Part shown: in pieces, positions 20,654 through 31,319 of the stretch
Numbering within the stretch: position 1 is the first letter of the stretch
How the letters are laid out: each line of letters opens with the position of its first letter
Source of the DNA: Psychrobacter glacincola
GTDB taxonomy: Bacteria; Pseudomonadota; Gammaproteobacteria; Pseudomonadales; Moraxellaceae
DNA length: 64,000 nt
NCBI RefSeq assembly: GCF_904846075.1
Contig: NZ_CAJGZH010000001.1
Coordinates: forward strand, 620,001 to 684,000
Direction: 5' to 3'
Position numbers and translations under genes: made by a program
Notes under the pieces: generated by a model
Databases searched by the model: none
What the model saw: the letters and a program-made list of their open reading frames with translations, nothing else
Told to the model about the DNA's origin: nothing

Positions 20654-21208
20654 CTACTCTAATTTATCTGAAAAACTCTCTGAAAAACCAATTGACTCAT
20701 TACCCCAGTCTTCCGCATAAACACCTTGCTTCACATAACGATGAAAGCTCGAATATGGCCAGTCTACTACATTTTTAACTAACCCATGCTTAACAGGATT
20801 ATAGTGCAAATAATCCATATGCCTTATGAAGTCTGCTTCGTCTTTTATTTCATGTTCATAAAATCGACGTTGCCAAATACCTCTTTCGCTTCTTTTAATT
20901 TTTGAACGGCTTAACACATCTATTGGTAAATGATATTGCGGACAGGCTTGGGTGGTTAATCGTTTTATCTGCGACCAACGCATACTATAATTAGCATCGT
21001 CAGTAGGCATTTTCCAAATACAGTGTAGATGGTCGGGTAGTTGTACCCATGCAATGATTTTAAAAGGATATTGTTGTTGAACTTGTTTGATGCTTTTTTT
21101 AAAGGCTTTTAAGAAGTCATCTTCACACAGTATTTTTCTTCGATCGTATGACACCAAAGTAAAAAAGTAGGTAGCACCTTTCGTGTATGAACGAATGTAT
21201 TGTGACAT
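20654..21208 (-). CDS. rayT: REP-associated tyrosine transposase (RAYT)
   Basis: A 184-residue Y1 (HUH) transposase of the IS200-like RAYT group. It starts MSQYIRSYTKGATYFFTLVSYDRR and has the metal-binding HUH motif in LPDHLHCIW near residue 60. WQRRFYEHEI follows, and the catalytic tyrosine region YLHYNPVKHGLV is near 130, ending in VDWPYSSFHRYV. RAYTs are single-copy, immobile-looking domesticated transposases that cut and process REP hairpins as single strands. Two near-identical inverted REPs flank it (20624-20646 and 21240-21262), so this is a complete REPtron. Confidence 0.92.
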   Translation of the reverse strand: MSQYIRSYTKGATYFFTLVSYDRRKILCEDDFLKAFKKSIKQVQQQYPFKIIAWVQLPDHLHCIWKMPTDDANYSMRWSQIKRLTTQACPQYHLPIDVLSRSKIKRSERGIWQRRFYEHEIKDEADFIRHMDYLHYNPVKHGLVKNVVDWPYSSFHRYVKQGVYAEDWGNESIGFSESFSDKLE

Positions 21209-21239
21209 TTATATTTACCGTATGAATTTTAATACTCTA

Positions 21240-21262
21240 TAGGTGCGCAGGGCGCACCCTAC
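21240..21262 (-). repeat. REP palindrome, right copy
   Basis: A 23-base imperfect palindrome, TAGGTGCGC, AGG centre, GCGCACCCTAC. It is inverted relative to the left copy with 22 of 23 matching bases. It lies upstream of the RAYT start and just after the stop of the adjacent lipoprotein gene, so it may also act as a transcript 3' hairpin. Confidence 0.85.
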
Positions 21263-21270
21263 AAATTAAA

Positions 21271-21807
21271 TTACTCCACTACCTCTCCATGTGCCTTCGC
21301 TTCACCTTTTTTACCATCTGGCTGTATCACGATAGGCAATACCAACCCTTTCGCAAAGTCATCAGACAGCACATAATCATAGCTACTGGCAGCGATATCA
21401 GGCGTGGTATGAATGATGAGTTTCATCTCATTGCCATCGGTTAGCTCATGTGAGACATAGCTTTCACTGAGCTGATCCAAGGCTTTTGATAGTGCCTCAT
21501 TACTTGCCATGCTCACCGTTAGGTTATGCTGAGCCGTCGCATTATCCACCTTGAAATACTCTGCATAATCACGGACATTTTGGCTATCAAGCGCAAACGG
21601 ATATTGATAATTGGCAGGGTCAGCGGGCTTTTCACCGCTCGCCATGACAGACCAGTCGATAGTCTTAGTGGCTGTCGTTGACGAGTCTGCGGCCGCCACC
21701 ACTGGCTCAGAAGCTTGAGCGGCAGTTTCAGCACTGTTGTCGCAGCCTGCCAGTGCCCACATGCTGGCAGTAGCGATTAGCATTATATTCATTAGGCGCT
21801 TAGCCAT
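21271..21807 (-). CDS. Predicted lipoprotein, unknown function
   Basis: The start at 21807 was chosen because TGAGGATACGTCG precedes that ATG and gives a compact signal peptide (MAKRLMNIMLIATASMWALAGC). The lipobox LAGC puts the lipidated cysteine at residue 22. A low-complexity A/S/T linker follows, then a globular domain of about 130 residues (DWSVMASGEKPADPANYQYPFALD..., ending GKKGEAKAHGEVVE). There is no recognised domain. Aspartate after the cysteine (CDN) is an inner-membrane retention signal in E. coli, but the rule may not hold in Moraxellaceae. Confidence 0.75.
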   Translation of the reverse strand: MAKRLMNIMLIATASMWALAGCDNSAETAAQASEPVVAAADSSTTATKTIDWSVMASGEKPADPANYQYPFALDSQNVRDYAEYFKVDNATAQHNLTVSMASNEALSKALDQLSESYVSHELTDGNEMKLIIHTTPDIAASSYDYVLSDDFAKGLVLPIVIQPDGKKGEAKAHGEVVE

Positions 21808-21935
21808 CGACGTATCCTCAGTATTATTAATCATAGACAATGTCCTATCAGCGCTATTTTGACAGGTTTCTTAGTGCTTCTCTAGACAAAAGCAACAAAC
21901 CGTTTATTCTAATCAACGCTTTACCTAAATCTAGG

Positions 21936-21964
21936 GTTTTGATGTCAGTTTTGATGTCAGTTTT
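21936..21964. repeat. 12-base tandem repeat, about 2.4 copies
   Basis: The unit GTTTTGATGTCA occurs twice head to tail, followed by GTTTT. It lies in the spacer between the two lipoprotein genes. No function is apparent. Confidence 0.7.
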
Positions 21965-22003
21965 TATACAGATATTCAATGCAATATTGTTCAATCAACA
22001 CGC

Positions 22004-22037
22004 AAAAAAAACAGCCATCCTATGATGACTGTTTTTT
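22004..22037 (-). terminator. Intrinsic terminator after the MliC-like gene
   Basis: Arms ACAGCCATC and GATGACTGT (one mismatch) flank a 4-base loop, with an eight-A run on the plus strand. On the minus strand this is a hairpin followed by U8, 49 bases past the stop at 22086. Confidence 0.8.
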
Positions 22038-22085
22038 ATAAGTAGCTAGTTTTTTACAACTGGCAGACTGTTTATAGCTAGCCAA

Positions 22086-22499
22086 CTAGATTTGGCAGTT
22101 CACTTGATATTCTTTACCGTTTGCCCATTTGATGGCAAAAATACCTTTGTCGCCTTTCATGTGCCATGCATAGACAGCTTCTGGGTTTGACTCATTAACG
22201 TAGCTTGCGGTATCACCTTGCACATCACCATTTAAGATGATTGGTTGCTCAGCCCATTTTACTTTAGGCAAGGTTGCATTGAGCATCACTTGTTTTTTAT
22301 TGATAGATTGTTTAGCCATGATGGTGCTGTCGTCAGTACAGGTATAAGGTGCTGGTGCCATACGATCATAAGCGGCATCGGTGACGCTTTCTGATGCAGG
22401 CGTGTTTGATGCATTTGGCGTAGTAGGAGCCGTGGTCGCACAAGCACTTAATAGGGCAAGGGTAGGTAAGGCAACAGCAAATTTAGTTAGGGTGTTCAT
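22086..22499 (-). CDS. MliC-like lysozyme-inhibitor-family lipoprotein
   Basis: The start at 22499 has a strong GGAG six bases upstream; earlier in-frame codons would break the signal peptide. The 137-residue protein has a lipoprotein signal (MNTLTKFAVALPTLALLSAC, lipobox LSAC). An Ala/Thr/Pro linker follows, then a domain of about 85 residues beginning APAPYTCTDDSTI and ending KEYQVNCQI. The YxC...C pairing, the AxLPKVKWAEQPIIL segment and the YAWHMKGDKGIFAIKW strand fit the MliC fold, which inhibits C-type lysozyme in the outer membrane or periplasm. Assignment is by pattern, so inhibitor activity is inference. Confidence 0.7.
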   Translation of the reverse strand: MNTLTKFAVALPTLALLSACATTAPTTPNASNTPASESVTDAAYDRMAPAPYTCTDDSTIMAKQSINKKQVMLNATLPKVKWAEQPIILNGDVQGDTASYVNESNPEAVYAWHMKGDKGIFAIKWANGKEYQVNCQI

Positions 22500-22834
22500 G
22501 GCATTCTCCAAAGATATAAAAATCATAATGTATTTATTTTTAACAATGCGTTAAGCATATAGCGCATATGGTAACGAAAACAGCGCTTGAAGAATGTTAG
22601 AAATTGTTTGTTACGTGTTCATTAAGTTACGTAATCACTGACTAATGTAACGCATCATTTGGCGCGTTTTGGTCGGTATTTAAGCTTTGATTACGCATTT
22701 ATTAAAAATAAACCGATTGAAGTGAAAAAGCGTCTATCGACCTTTTGACCGATAGACGCTTTTTTGATGAGCTTAAATAAGTGTTCGTCACTCATTTAAG
22801 CATCTGCATTTAGCAATGAGATACAGGGCTTTAA
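22500..22834. other. Intergenic spacer between the MliC-like gene and ygiQ
   Basis: This 335-base spacer holds the promoter region of the MliC-like gene on its left side and the ygiQ terminator on its right. Otherwise it is AT-rich, and I see no small gene. Confidence 0.6.
22725..22765 (-). terminator. Intrinsic terminator after ygiQ
   Basis: Ten-base perfect arms GCGTCTATCG (22730-22739) and CGATAGACGC (22750-22759) are flanked by A5 on the left and T6 on the right, so it can work in either direction. It lies 70 bases past the ygiQ stop. Confidence 0.85.
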
Positions 22835-25294
22835 CTACTTGGTTTTACGCGGTGGCAGACCAGTATGCTGGGTTTGGAAATTGCCTTTGCTCACGCGCTT
22901 TTTGGTATTTTTACTGACCGTGTTTTTACTCGCAGCGCCTTTAGCGGATGTGCCATTGGTTGACGAATTATTATTACGCTTCACCGAATCATTACCGAGG
23001 CGGCTGTTCTTTTTACGCGCTGATTGATAGCTGTCTTGTGCCGCATCGCGCCCTTCTAAACTGGCGTTGAATGGCGGGATTAAGCAACCACGGTTTTTAC
23101 CAATCAAATCACCACGACCCATATCTTGCAGAGCTTTACGCAATAATACCCAGTTTTTTGGATCGTGATAGCGCAAGAACGCTTTATGCAATTTGCGCTG
23201 CTTACCAGATTTGACGATATCCATGTCACCTTCATCACGGCTGATCTTATGCAGTGGATCTTTGTGCGTGTGATACATGGTGGTCGCTGTCGCCATCGGG
23301 CTAGGATAAAACGCTTGCACTTGGTCAGCGCGGTAGCCGTGGCTTTTTAGCCACAGCGCAAGGTTCATCATATCCTCATCTTTCGTGCCCGGATGCGCGG
23401 CGATAAAGTAAGGAATCAGATATTGCTCTTTACCTGCTTCTTGGCTGTACTGCTCAAACATGGCTTTGAATTTATCATAGCTGCCCATGCCCGGCTTCAT
23501 CATTTTCGATAAGACGTTTTCTTCTGAATGTTCAGGCGCAATTTTTAGATAACCACCGACATGATGGCTGACCAATTCTTTGACATACTCAGGGTCTTTT
23601 ACCGCCAAGTCATAGCGTAAGCCAGAAGCGATAAGAATCTTTTTCACGCCCTTGATATCACGGGCTTTGCGATACAACTTAGTCAAATTACTGTGATCGG
23701 TAATCAAGTTTTCGCAGACGTCAGGATAGACACAAGATGGCTTACGGCAATTCTTTTCAATGGTCTCGTCTTTACAGCTCAGACGATACATATTGGCCGT
23801 TGGCCCGCCAAGGTCAGAGATAACGCCAGTGTAGTTAGGTGCGGTATCACGAATCGCTTCGACTTCTCGTAGGATAGATTCTTCCGAGCGGTTTTGGATA
23901 ATGCGTCCTTCGTGCTCAGTGATCGAGCAAAAAGTACAACCACCAAAACAGCCGCGCATGATATTGACTGAGAATTTAATCATGTCATAAGCAGGGATGC
24001 GTGCATCGCCATAGCTTGGATGCGGCAAACGTGCGTACGGCAAGTCAAACACATAATCCATCTCTTCGGTCGAGAGCGGAATCGGTGGCGGATTGAGCCA
24101 GACATCGATGGAGGTGTGTGAGTTACCAGCGCCGCTACTATGACGTTGCACGAGGGCACGGGCATTACCCGGATTGGTCTCAAGATGTAAGATACGGCTG
24201 GCATGAGCATAGAGCACAGGGTCAGATTTGACGTGCTCATAATCAGGCAGACGAATGACCGTCTTTTCACGTGGTGGCATTTTTATTTTATGCTTACGCG
24301 CCGTCATTGGCTTATCAAAACCACGCATTTGCACCACTTGCGTTTCTTCGTCAACTTGCTCAGCATTTAGAATTTTATTGGCAACTGGTTCAGACACAAA
24401 GCCCGGATACTGTGAAGCCATTCCTGAGAGCGCTTGCCCAACTGGTGAATCGCTGGGTTTGTCTTGCTCGATTGAGCATTGATCCACGTCTTCGGTCATC
24501 ACATAAGGGTTGATAATTGGGTCAACACGGCCAACGGTATCGACATCATTACTAGCGACTTCAGTCATATCGTCTTGCCAATGGCGGCGTGTTGGCGTCA
24601 ACAGATATGAAGTACCGCGCAATTTGCTCATCTGCTCAAAGCTATAGCCTTTAGACAGACCATGTACCACATCGACGATGGCGCGCTCAGCATTACCGTA
24701 CAATAAAACATCGGCACGGGCATCCATCAAGATACTACGGCGGACTTTATCCGACCAGTAATCATAATGAGCGATACGGCGTAGACTGCCTTCGATACCA
24801 CCTAGGATAATTGGCACATCAGGATAAGCTTCACGGCAGCGCTGGCTATAGACGATAGCGGCGCGGTCAGGGCGTTTATTTGCCACGTTGCCCGGCGAGT
24901 ACGCATCATCGCTACGAATCTTGCGATCGGCGGTATAGCGGTTGATCATGCTGTCCATGTTGCCTGCGGTCACGCCGTAAGCATAGACAGGTTTGCCCAA
25001 TTCCATAAACGCGTCTTTGCTCTTCCAATCTGGCTGAGCAATGATACCCACACGAAAGCCTTGTGACTCTAGTAGACGACCGATAATCGCCATACCAAAG
25101 CTTGGATGATCGACATATGCATCGCCTGAAATGATGATGACATCACAGGCATCCCAGCCCAAATCGTCCATCTCTTTGCGGCTCATAGGCAAATAAGGCG
25201 CTGGCTCGTAGCAGCTTGCCCAATGTTTATCGTAGTCGTAAAGTGGTTTGGTACCTTGTTTAAAGGCGGTGCGGGCGATGGTATCGGCAGACAT
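22835..25294 (-). CDS. ygiQ: YgiQ family radical SAM protein
   Basis: An 819-residue protein of the UPF0313/YgiQ family. The N-terminal B12-binding-like domain begins [21 protein letters not shown]. The radical SAM core has [12 protein letters not shown], a CX3CX2C iron-sulfur motif typical of this family, near residue 455. An additional cysteine cluster follows ([21 protein letters not shown]). The C-terminal tail (about 735-819) is basic and low complexity, rich in K, N, S and T. The biochemical role of the family is not settled to my knowledge. A strong hairpin terminator sits just upstream (25326-25361). Confidence 0.92.
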   Translation of the reverse strand: MSADTIARTAFKQGTKPLYDYDKHWASCYEPAPYLPMSRKEMDDLGWDACDVIIISGDAYVDHPSFGMAIIGRLLESQGFRVGIIAQPDWKSKDAFMELGKPVYAYGVTAGNMDSMINRYTADRKIRSDDAYSPGNVANKRPDRAAIVYSQRCREAYPDVPIILGGIEGSLRRIAHYDYWSDKVRRSILMDARADVLLYGNAERAIVDVVHGLSKGYSFEQMSKLRGTSYLLTPTRRHWQDDMTEVASNDVDTVGRVDPIINPYVMTEDVDQCSIEQDKPSDSPVGQALSGMASQYPGFVSEPVANKILNAEQVDEETQVVQMRGFDKPMTARKHKIKMPPREKTVIRLPDYEHVKSDPVLYAHASRILHLETNPGNARALVQRHSSGAGNSHTSIDVWLNPPPIPLSTEEMDYVFDLPYARLPHPSYGDARIPAYDMIKFSVNIMRGCFGGCTFCSITEHEGRIIQNRSEESILREVEAIRDTAPNYTGVISDLGGPTANMYRLSCKDETIEKNCRKPSCVYPDVCENLITDHSNLTKLYRKARDIKGVKKILIASGLRYDLAVKDPEYVKELVSHHVGGYLKIAPEHSEENVLSKMMKPGMGSYDKFKAMFEQYSQEAGKEQYLIPYFIAAHPGTKDEDMMNLALWLKSHGYRADQVQAFYPSPMATATTMYHTHKDPLHKISRDEGDMDIVKSGKQRKLHKAFLRYHDPKNWVLLRKALQDMGRGDLIGKNRGCLIPPFNASLEGRDAAQDSYQSARKKNSRLGNDSVKRNNNSSTNGTSAKGAASKNTVSKNTKKRVSKGNFQTQHTGLPPRKTK

Positions 25295-25325
25295 GAGCGG
25301 ACCTGTTCATTAGAAAAATGGCACT

Positions 25326-25361
25326 AAAAAAAGCCGTTATTCATTAAAAATATTAACGGCT
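25326..25361 (-). terminator. Terminator between the 251-residue lipoprotein gene and ygiQ
   Basis: Read on the minus strand, AGCCGTTA, a 14-base loop and TAACGGCT are followed by T7. It ends 31 bases before the ygiQ start, so it either ends the upstream transcript or works as an attenuator in a long ygiQ leader. Confidence 0.75.
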
Positions 25362-25514
25362 AATTTAAAAGCGCTCATTTTAACATGAATTACGCTCATT
25401 ATGTGATAAACGATTAGCGATAAGTTATTGATAGTTTAAGTAATCTATGAATAAAAAGGCTTCTAGGAACTAATAATCTTTTTGTGCTAAATCATCGTTT
25501 ATAGTAAGGATTTG

Positions 25515-26270
25515 CTACTCTAATAACTGAAATGGGAAAGTGACAACGTCAAAAGCTAAGGCAAAAGGCAATAAAACCAGCTTCTGAGCCGTATTTGCGC
25601 CACTACGAGACACTTGATTTTGCTGACTTTGGGTATAAAAGCTCACCGTATAAGGCTTAGTTAAAGGGCGATAATTGGATTGGATTAAGCTGAGATTACT
25701 CACTTGCGGATAAATAGCGCCTTTGACAGGAACGCTAAAGCAAAAGCGCTGAGCATTGATACGCTGGTCACTGGCTGAGGTACATTCTTTGCCGTTGTTT
25801 TGCAAAAAGAACTGATAGTCAGAACGTTTAAATTCATCTCTTAGTTTGGCATAAGACAGCTTCATTTCACCCTGAAAGTAGCCATCGTTATTGGGCACAT
25901 AAAAGTTCATCTCATTATCGACTTGGATATTTTTTGGCGTCAAATTGGTCAGTAAACCCACCATCTCTGTCCCACCTTGGGTCAGCACATAGCTGTTCTT
26001 TTCGCCAACGATAACCATGGTCGCATTTGGCATTTTGGGTAATGCCTGTGCAGGGCGACCAAAAGCTACGATTTGATCTTCAGACAAAACGTGTTTAGTT
26101 GTCGTTTTGCTGACTCGATTGTCACTGTCTAATAATGAGCTAGTGGCACAGCCTGAGCTGGCGAGCAATGCCGCAAGGGACGCCACTGATATCACTGTCT
26201 TAAAGCTTAATGCTTTTAGTACTGGATTATTACTTTCTTCTTTTCTAATGGTACGGGTGTTTTTAGTCAT
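25515..26270 (-). CDS. Predicted lipoprotein, unknown function
   Basis: The start at 26270 has AAGGAAGCCTTACC in front of it. The 251-residue protein opens with a long polar N-region (MTKNTRTIRKEESNNPVLKA), then a hydrophobic stretch (TVISVASLAALLASSGC). The lipobox is non-standard (serine at -3), so lipidation is likely but not certain. The mature part is beta-rich (ATMVIVGEKNSYVLTQGG, MNFYVPNNDGYFQGEMKLSY) and ends in a hydrophobic VLLPFALAFDVVTFPFQLLE tail. That tail resembles the C-terminal membrane-proximal tail of several Moraxellaceae envelope proteins. I do not recognise a named family. Confidence 0.75.
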   Translation of the reverse strand: MTKNTRTIRKEESNNPVLKALSFKTVISVASLAALLASSGCATSSLLDSDNRVSKTTTKHVLSEDQIVAFGRPAQALPKMPNATMVIVGEKNSYVLTQGGTEMVGLLTNLTPKNIQVDNEMNFYVPNNDGYFQGEMKLSYAKLRDEFKRSDYQFFLQNNGKECTSASDQRINAQRFCFSVPVKGAIYPQVSNLSLIQSNYRPLTKPYTVSFYTQSQQNQVSRSGANTAQKLVLLPFALAFDVVTFPFQLLE

Positions 26271-26412
26271 GGTAAGGCTTCCTTGTCTACTAGGCGATGG
26301 ACTACTGGTGCGGCATCTATTATTTACTGCCAAACTTTCGTTGATATCGTACCTTGTTTGACCGCGACTTATCTACTTTTAATTAAACAGCCAAGCAGTT
26401 TTCATAATCAAA

Positions 26413-26880
26413 TTAATCGAGCAAAATCTTTGTGCCACTTTTAGTAAAGTTCATCACAAATTGGCTTTTAAAGTTGCGCACATTATTCTCATAGGTGAGC
26501 AAACCAGTCGTGAATCGATGGTAATCGCTCATATTTTTGGCATTGACCATCAACATAAAATCCGCATCACCAGACACCTCATAACAGCTCATCACCTGTG
26601 GCTGTGTATTCATCAAGCGCTCAAACCGATGTTGCATCGAGGTATTTGAGCGCGCCATCTCTATCATTACCACAGCAGTGAGTCCGTAACCCACCTTATT
26701 TGGGTCAACGATAGCGACTTGCTTGGTAATGACACCGTTGCTGATTAATGCTTGAATACGGCGCTGGGCAGTAGCGATAGACACATGCACTTGTTCTGCT
26801 ATGGTTTTTAATGGCAAGGTCGCATCGTCCTGTAATAAATTTAAAATCGCTTTATCGATATCATCTAAAACTTGGCTCAT
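26413..26880 (-). CDS. Lrp/AsnC family transcriptional regulator
   Basis: The start at 26880 matches the family N-terminus (MSQVLDDIDKAILNLLQDDA) with GAGAGAAC upstream. The 155-residue protein has the Lrp winged helix-turn-helix (LPLKTIAEQVHVSIATAQRRIQALISNGVI, split here at about residues 22-51) and a C-terminal RAM/AsnC ligand-binding domain (VMIEMARSNTSMQHRFERL, then GDADFMLMV). Proteins of this type sense amino acids. It is divergent from the RarD-like permease 276 bases away, a common regulator-target arrangement, so it probably controls that gene. Confidence 0.92.
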   Translation of the reverse strand: MSQVLDDIDKAILNLLQDDATLPLKTIAEQVHVSIATAQRRIQALISNGVITKQVAIVDPNKVGYGLTAVVMIEMARSNTSMQHRFERLMNTQPQVMSCYEVSGDADFMLMVNAKNMSDYHRFTTGLLTYENNVRNFKSQFVMNFTKSGTKILLD

Positions 26881-27156
26881 GGTGTTCTCTCTTTTAGAAA
26901 GCGTTTTATTCACTGGATTTCTTATAATTATTATCACTATAAGTCAAAATTTAGGAAAATATTTATTTTTAAAGGTTCTAAAAGCTAAATTTATTCGTAA
27001 ATAGATTTTTATAGGAATAATATCTCACCGACACTCAGTAAAATAGGTGCTATTAATCAAGGTCTAACAACCAAAACTTAGCAACCAAAGCTTAACCCTA
27101 ACAAGTAAAAGCTCACAGCTGGTTTTCTAATATCTATGTAAACTTACGGTGCTTTT

Positions 27157-28179
27157 ATGTCTACTTCAATGCTTTCTACTGTCTTTGTAAATACGCTAGC
27201 AACGACTGTCTCGCGCTTGCCATTGCCAGCGATTTGGACGGCGGGTAGCGCACAGCAACGCACATTAATATTGGGCGTCATACTAGCAATCTTGTCGAAC
27301 CTTTTATTTGGCGTACTTTATGCTTACAGCAGCTTTTTGGCGCCATTGTCAGGTACGCAAGTCTTTATCTGGCGGATGCTGGCAATGTGGGCGGCATTGG
27401 TGGGATATTTGCTGATCAGTGGGCGCTTAGGTTTTCACATCGATAAACTCAAAGCGCTAGGCACAGTTAAACAATGGGCGTGGTTGTTATTGCCAACACC
27501 GATATTCTTAAGCCAGTTTTGGTTATTTATGTGGGCACCGGTCAATGGGCAGGGCGTACAAACCGCGATGGGTTATTTCTTATTCCCACTGATGATGGTG
27601 GTGTTTGGTTGCCTGCTATTTGGCGAAAAGTTAAGCCGTCTGCAATGGTTGGCGGTTGGCTTTGCCGTATTAGGAGTCGGCAGTGAAATTATCCGTACGC
27701 AAAGTGTCTCTTGGGCAACGCTTTGGGTCTGCGGCACGTATCCGCTGTATTATATTTTGCGCCGTTTGCAAGGTATCGGTGCGATTACTGGGTTATTGGT
27801 TGATTTGACGATATTTGCACCGTTTGCTTTGGCGTATTTATTTTTTATTGCACCGAGTAGTCTAAGCTTGGTTAGCGGTTCCGGCTTTTTTATTCTCATG
27901 CTGGCGGGACTTGGTGTCATGAGCGTGTTGGCCATGAAAACCAATGTGGATGCTAGCCAAATGCTGCCAGTGAATGTCTATGGCATGATGAGCTATTTAG
28001 AGCCTGCATTATTATTTATCTTAGCCATCACTGTACTGGGCAACCCTTTTGAATCAGCGATGATTTATAGCTATGGTTTGATTTGGCTCGGTATTGTCTT
28101 TTTAATTGCCCATGGGGTTAGGCAATTGCGCCGCGCTCATAAACAATCGCAAACGACAAAGATTGCGCCAGCTATTTGA
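27157..28179 (+). CDS. rarD: EamA family transporter, RarD type
   Basis: A 340-residue membrane protein with ten hydrophobic segments in two EamA repeats. The first begins TLILGVILAILSNLLFGVLYAYSSFL at about residue 32. RarD-like features are SGTQVFIWRMLAMWAAL, NGQGVQTAMGYFLFPLMMVVFGCLLFGEKLS and a final EPALLFILAITVLG. Family members export small metabolites; RarD was named for chloramphenicol sensitivity but the substrate is unknown. The first 30 residues are a non-conserved polar extension. The start is an ATG without a strong Shine-Dalgarno. Divergent Lrp neighbour suggests amino-acid-responsive expression. Confidence 0.8.
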   Translation: MSTSMLSTVFVNTLATTVSRLPLPAIWTAGSAQQRTLILGVILAILSNLLFGVLYAYSSFLAPLSGTQVFIWRMLAMWAALVGYLLISGRLGFHIDKLKALGTVKQWAWLLLPTPIFLSQFWLFMWAPVNGQGVQTAMGYFLFPLMMVVFGCLLFGEKLSRLQWLAVGFAVLGVGSEIIRTQSVSWATLWVCGTYPLYYILRRLQGIGAITGLLVDLTIFAPFALAYLFFIAPSSLSLVSGSGFFILMLAGLGVMSVLAMKTNVDASQMLPVNVYGMMSYLEPALLFILAITVLGNPFESAMIYSYGLIWLGIVFLIAHGVRQLRRAHKQSQTTKIAPAI

Positions 28180-28209
28180 AAATTAATAAGTAAGCTTGAT
28201 TGAACAAAT

Positions 28210-28252
28210 AAAAACGGACGATTCAGTATAAAGTTGAATCGTCCGTTTTTTT
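28210..28252. terminator. Bidirectional terminator between rarD and smpB
   Basis: Perfect 16-base arms (28210-28225 and 28235-28250, core ACGGACGATTCA) with a 9-base loop and A/T flanks on both sides, between two convergent genes. Confidence 0.92.
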
Positions 28253-28283
28253 AAGATTAACACCAATCTGTTGAAAGATGGCT

Positions 28284-28760
28284 TTAATCTAAATCCTTCT
28301 TAAAGCCACGCTGCTTATCACGTTCCCAATCACGGTCTTTAAGCGTTTTACGTTTGTCGTGTTGTTTTTTACCCAGTGCCAAGCCAATTTGACATTTCAC
28401 CAACGAGTTTTTCCAATAGCAGGATAACGGTACGCAGGCATAGCCTTTTTGGTTGACTGCACCCATTAACTTTTCGATTTCGCGGCGATTAAGCAGCAGT
28501 TTACGGGTACGGATACTATCAGGACTGACATGCGTCGAGCTTGAAAGCAGCGGTTGAATATGCGCGCCAAATAAGAATGCCTCATTATTACGAAAGATAA
28601 TATAAGCTTCGGTAATGGTCATTTTGCCTGCGCGAATGGCTTTTACTTCCCAACCTTGTAACGACAGACCTGCTTCAAACGTTTCTTCAATAAAATACTC
28701 GTGTCGAGCTTTTTTATTGGCACAAATTTGATTCTCTGGTTTTTTTGATTTTTTTGACAT
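28284..28760 (-). CDS. smpB: SsrA (tmRNA)-binding protein
   Basis: A 158-residue SmpB. It has the oligonucleotide-binding barrel ([23 protein letters not shown] split around residue 12-34, then [19 protein letters not shown]), the [18 protein letters not shown] segment, and a basic C-terminal tail ([20 protein letters not shown]) that enters the ribosomal A site. With tmRNA it rescues stalled ribosomes. The ssrA gene is not in this window. The ATG follows TGGAGAAATT, and an 8-bp dyad (28771-28800) lies just upstream. Confidence 0.96.
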   Translation of the reverse strand: MSKKSKKPENQICANKKARHEYFIEETFEAGLSLQGWEVKAIRAGKMTITEAYIIFRNNEAFLFGAHIQPLLSSSTHVSPDSIRTRKLLLNRREIEKLMGAVNQKGYACVPLSCYWKNSLVKCQIGLALGKKQHDKRKTLKDRDWERDKQRGFKKDLD

Positions 28761-29637
<877 letters not shown>

Positions 29638-29718
29638 CAAAATACCCGCTGACAATGAAGATGTGTCGAACATTTAAACGCATCGAAATCGTCAAAGCCA
29701 CCGATACAAGTGCTATAA

Positions 29719-29988
<270 letters not shown>

Positions 29989-29991
29989 AAT

Positions 29992-31308
29992 ATGACAACA
30001 TCACTCTTATCTACGAAATCAACGAACGACTTTGACCAGCAACATCTCTGGCATCCGTACGCCAGCTTACCGCCCAGTTATCCCAATATTGTGATTAATC
30101 ACGCTGATGGTATTTATATCGTTACTGAAGACGGCACGCGCTTGATTGATGGGATGTCATCGTGGTGGGCGAGCGTCCATGGCTATAATCATCCCAAACT
30201 AAACGCGGCAATTATTGAACAATTGGGTAAAATGGCGCATGTCATGTTTGGTGGTTTGACCCATCAACCCGCAATAGATTTGGGCAAAAAACTGCTGTCA
30301 ATTGTGCCTGCTGGACTGGATGCCATATTTTATGCCGATAGCGGCAGCATTGCGGTAGAGGTGGCTTTAAAAATGGCATTGCAATATCAAATTGCCGCTA
30401 AGCGTCCGCAAAAGTGCCAATTTGCCTCGACCCATTCTGGCTATTATGGTGATACGTGGCATGCGATGAGTGTCTGCGACCCTATCAATGGCATGCACAG
30501 CTTGTATGGTAAACAGTTACCTATGCAGCATTTTGTGCCAGCTCCGCCACTAGGCTTTGAGCGTGATATTAGCCAGTCTGAATATGATGAATTAACGGAT
30601 TTCTTTGATAAAAATAGCGATAAGTTGGCTGGATTTATTATCGAGCCGATTATTCAAGGCGCAGGCGGCATGCGCTTTTATAGTCCTCAATATTTACAAT
30701 TGCTTCGCAAATTGTGTGATAAATACAAAGTGGTACTAATTACCGATGAAATTGCGACTGGTTTTGGGCGTAGTGGCAAGCTATTCGCTTGTGAGCATGC
30801 AGGTATCAGCCCTGATATCATGACGATTGGTAAAGCATTAACTGGCGGTTATATGACTTTTGCGGCGACTTTGTGCACTCGCAAAATTGCCGATACCATT
30901 AGCCAAAGTGATTATCCATCCCTTATGCATGGTCCGACCTTTATGGGCAATCCGCTAGCTTGTGCCGTCGCTTGTGCCTCAATTGATTTAATACTCTCCT
31001 ATGATATTGAAGCACGTACAGCAAATATCCAAACAATAATGAAACAACAACTTGCGCCAGTTGCGAGTTTAAATGGCGTTGCAGAAGTACGTTGTTTGGG
31101 TGCAGTCGCCGTCATTGAGCTAAATGAAGCGGTTGATATGTCGACCTTTCAGTCTTTATTGATTGAAAACGGTATTTGGGTCAGACCCTTTGGCAAATTG
31201 GTGTATATCATGCCGCCATATGTGATTAGCGAATACGAACTTGTCACTCTTTGCGAAGCGTTATTAAAAGTGGTGAGCACGTATTTAAGCCAAGCTTATT
31301 TAACGTAA
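29992..31308 (+). CDS. bioA: Adenosylmethionine--8-amino-7-oxononanoate aminotransferase
   Basis: A 438-residue fold-type I PLP aminotransferase. It has DQQHLWHPYASLPPSY and the MSSWWASVHGYNHP motif specific to DAPA synthase. The cofactor aspartate is in VLITDEIATGFGRSG, and the PLP-binding lysine is in TIGKALTGGY (Lys281). It converts KAPA to DAPA using SAM as amino donor in biotin synthesis. BioD follows directly; bioF, bioC and bioB are absent here, so the pathway is split across the genome. Confidence 0.95.
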   Translation: MTTSLLSTKSTNDFDQQHLWHPYASLPPSYPNIVINHADGIYIVTEDGTRLIDGMSSWWASVHGYNHPKLNAAIIEQLGKMAHVMFGGLTHQPAIDLGKKLLSIVPAGLDAIFYADSGSIAVEVALKMALQYQIAAKRPQKCQFASTHSGYYGDTWHAMSVCDPINGMHSLYGKQLPMQHFVPAPPLGFERDISQSEYDELTDFFDKNSDKLAGFIIEPIIQGAGGMRFYSPQYLQLLRKLCDKYKVVLITDEIATGFGRSGKLFACEHAGISPDIMTIGKALTGGYMTFAATLCTRKIADTISQSDYPSLMHGPTFMGNPLACAVACASIDLILSYDIEARTANIQTIMKQQLAPVASLNGVAEVRCLGAVAVIELNEAVDMSTFQSLLIENGIWVRPFGKLVYIMPPYVISEYELVTLCEALLKVVSTYLSQAYLT

Positions 31309-31319
31309 AAAGGTCAAGA

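Noticed and set aside
21240..21262. Right REP as a plain terminator
   Set aside because: It has no T run and matches the left copy in inverted orientation, so REP identity is more likely, although it may stabilise transcript ends.
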